Assembly: GCA_028564675.1 (NCBI GenBank)
Contig: JAOVVO010000373.1
Span: 1 to 64,000 of the forward strand
Direction of reading: 5' to 3'
DNA from: Onchocerca lupi
Taxonomy: Eukaryota; Nematoda; Chromadorea; Rhabditida; Onchocercidae
DNA length: 64,000 nt
Both the position numbers and the translations under genes were made by a program. Every line of letters starts with the position of its first letter. The stretch's first letter is position 1. The notes below the pieces were generated by a model that ran no database searches, had not been told where the DNA came from, and worked only from the letters and a program-made list of their open reading frames with translations. Positions 61,801-64,000 of this stretch are shown here, one piece after another.

Positions 61801-64000
61801 TTGTCTAAAAGAACGCTGCAAAAAACAATAATTTGGAAAAGACAAACAAATTTTAACTGAATTTTAAAAAAGAAAACAAATCAACTTACGTAAACATACG
61901 CGGTAACATTTGAGCACAATAAAAGGCAAAAAAGCGTCCAATATCATTTAACAATTCGTTGAATATTTCACGATCATCATCAATTTCTTCATCACATTCT
62001 TGTACTGGAACCTAGAAAGCAATTAAATTGAAATCTATTTGATCTGAACAACTGCTCACTTCATTTTCAATAGTAGTTCATTTTTTCAGCACTTTCCTTG
62101 TCAATGCAACTTTAAAAGAAATTAAAATTATGTTGAAATGTGATGAAACGTGAAATATTTCGCAGTTTTAGACCAACATATAATTCATCATCAAATGCTT
62201 ACTGATTTCGATATCGAATTGGACCCATTCAACATTATCTATTTTAAATAGTTCAAATGAACATGGACAGTGGAAGACATAAAATAGAAAATGCAAAACG
62301 GGAAATTGCAAATAATCTACTACCTTTACGCGGCAACCATATGGTTCCGATAAAACGGTTCTCATAAATGCCGAAATGATCTTTAACGTTGAATCTTCAA
62401 AATTAACAGAACAGGAAGTATTTCCGATAATATCGCTGTTCCGAAGCATCACCCACCAACCATTATATAAGTTTCGTAAACTCTCAATATAGATGCAATC
62501 GTCTTCTTCCTTGAAAAATAAATTATTGTGAGTTATTTGGTCAGACTATTTGGCTATATCGATTATGAGTAAATGATTAGTAATTGAGTAATTAAAATGA
62601 TAAGCTGTGACTAATAATGAAATATTTAATCGAGCAAAAACTTAATCGACGCACCTGAATAAAAATTTCTTCAAAATTAAAAAAATCAATCAAACAAATT
62701 TAAGAATTTTCAATTTGTTTGATTTTATCAGATTTTAAAATTAAAATTTAAGGATTTGTTTCAAAATAAAAGGCTTTCATTTTTTTGTAGCATTTTTTAT
62801 TAAATCTCAGATATAACATGAAAAGTTAAAAAATGAAAATTGGTATGAAGTTTTTCAAATTTTATAGTCGAATAATCAAAGCATCTCACCAAAGCTTTCT
62901 GCATAGCAATCGGAGTCAGATGTTCAGCACATTGTACAATAATGGACACAAATGTTACAAATGACATTTTAGCTCGGGGAAACGAAAGAATTTGATGATA
63001 CGTCAGTAATTTATGTACAATTATGCAAAATCCAAGTATTTCTCCTTCTAATGGGCCGCTGAAAATTAAAATCCTTTTAAAGCTGGATATTTTATTCAAA
63101 CATGGAAACCGACTATATGTATAGAAAGAGAGAGAGAGAGAAAAAAAAAAGAGATTTTGTAATATGTATCAACTATTCTCATCCATTTCCAATCTTTCTT
63201 ATGTTGTCTGATTTAGAATAGGTATATGAAAGAGACAAAAAAGAAATTCAATTTTGGTGTCACTTAACAACTAGTTGGTAAATCAAATAATGACTGGTGA
63301 GAGCGAATAAAGCTTGCCTATTTCTTGCAACGCTTGAAATAATATTTTTCAGTAAAAGATGACAAGTAATGATAATTTGCTTATTTTATCCTAATCTATG
63401 TACACTTAAGCTTAAATTTATTAAAAAAAATGTATTTAAATGAAAAAAAACTTTACTCTGAGCAAAAATTACCTCTCAAAAATGTCTATAAAACCACCGA
63501 TAAAATTTGACACATATCGATCATGAGCACTAACAAAGTTTGAAGTACTGGATGTAGATAATTTCTGGCCAACAACTGATTTACTATCAGTCAGAACAGG
63601 TCCCATCAATGAAGATAACTGAATAAGGCAATTCATTGAATGTATAGAAAGCATTTCACTATGCCGGACTCGCTTGTGTAACTGAAAAATTGTTCACTGC
63701 AATCAAACGGCCCCTCTACTGAATTTATTTTTGAAGTAATAACTGTGGAATTTTTAGCACAATAAAATTATAAATATATTCGTAGAAATATTATTTGGCA
63801 AACTTTTTCAATTATCTGAAAACTTGGTATTTATTACCGCTTTATAAATATACAGTATTAAATGCAATATAATATATTATTATCCATGTAATATATTATA
63901 TAATAACTTCAAAGAAAAGACGCAAAAATTCGTCCGTTTGAAAAATTGCTTTCCATGATTCGGGTGGACGCAATGCTGCAGCGGGTGCTCCTTCATTGGC
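52899..64000 (-). CDS. XPO4: Exportin-4, tandem copy B (N-terminal part beyond window)
   Basis: Seventeen exons are visible: 63908-64000 (partial), 63473-63681, 62890-63058, 62324-62509, 61890-62011, 61706-61815, 61190-61373, 57176-57436, 56601-56802, 55884-56022, 55612-55769, 55140-55305, 54772-54880, 54519-54645, 54103-54207, 53543-53635 and 52899-53096. They correspond one-to-one, in phase, to exons 7-23 of copy A, and eight have identical length (209, 110, 184, 261, 202, 139, 158 and 109 bases). The sequence is closer to canonical exportin-4: PPESWKAIFQTDEFLRLFFE, VLQPLRERFILLY, DDLLKLPLLCR and a C-terminus ending QGLLVVE. The frame is open throughout. The first six exons are expected just right of the window. 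Its seventh visible intron (57437-61189) contains a Helitron. Confidence 0.9.
56821..56908. repeat. 46-bp recent tandem duplication in exportin-4 B intron
   Basis: The segment starting TGCGTAAGAAAAAATCATTT occurs at 56821 and again at 56867, identical over about 41 bases. The copies are separated by AGAGCA. Near-identity indicates a recent event. Confidence 0.9.
58827..60330 (+). pseudogene. Helitron Rep/helicase C-terminal half, frameshifted (copy D)
   Basis: Plus-strand fragments appear in order: LCLQIANKVLSQLKMPSPNR, then IPKLTFEQKDIYDQTMQTVS, then the Walker A motif GGTGKT (near 59070-59090), then CNLVTSKEELVEKVFPDIQN, SQPKLYDGTLLAVKKLMSNV and FSHGQSYVACSGVGKPDNLY. These are Pif1-like helicase motifs specific to Helitrons. 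At least five frame changes and several stops break the frame, including one near 58978. A frame from 59866 stays open for over 100 helicase-like residues. The DEAD-like Walker B area is too degraded to assign. It is not functional. Confidence 0.85.
61039..61080 (+). repeat. 3' terminal hairpin of Helitron D
   Basis: The arm CTAGCTGGACCC pairs imperfectly with GGTTCCAGCTAG around a CACACTTGCGTGT inner stem. The second arm ends in the CTAG terminus. It is markedly more GC-rich than the surroundings. Confidence 0.8.

Overview
The window is eukaryotic nuclear DNA: very AT-rich, full of homopolymer T/A runs, with compact multi-exon genes whose introns are almost all GT-AG and have TTTTCAG/TTTTAG-type acceptors. 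Decayed Wolbachia-type gene pieces (a 23S rRNA fragment and a glyA fragment), together with this composition, point to a nematode, most likely a filarial (Onchocercidae) species. That placement is inference; species and chromosome cannot be read from the sequence.

Layout. 1-661: the 5' exon of an unidentified minus-strand gene that leaves the left edge. 662-12105: gene-poor, T-rich sequence with a non-autonomous Helitron (5838-7042). 12106-22783 (+): a 15-exon gene for a highly divergent SLC6-like membrane protein of about 786 residues. It has four extra C-terminal membrane segments, and one exon lacks a normal AG splice acceptor. 22784-27600: gene-poor, with repeats and one orphan candidate exon. 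27607-29084: nuclear Wolbachia-like fragments. 29085-32293: a 3.2 kb decayed Helitron carrying helicase and BEL/Pao fragments; it ends 239 bp before the next start codon. 32532-35781 (+): an eight-exon myeloid leukemia factor (MLF) gene, 292 residues. 37060-49701 (-): a complete 23-exon exportin-4 gene, 1157 residues. 50802-51677 (+): a small two-exon orphan gene. 52899-64000 (-): a second exportin-4 gene, with 17 exons visible and the N-terminal part beyond the right edge.

The two exportin-4 genes are head-to-tail tandem paralogs. Every intron position that can be compared is conserved, with the same reading phase, but the proteins have diverged strongly. One intron of the second copy grew from about 0.3 kb to 3.75 kb because it holds a 3.4 kb Helitron whose helicase reading frame is broken.

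Four Helitron-family insertions share A|TC...CTAG|T type boundaries and inverted subterminal sequences, and they explain much of the otherwise unassigned DNA. No operon, CRISPR array or intact bacterial gene is present. All exon models were built by hand from splice signals, reading phase and family similarity; none has transcript support here.
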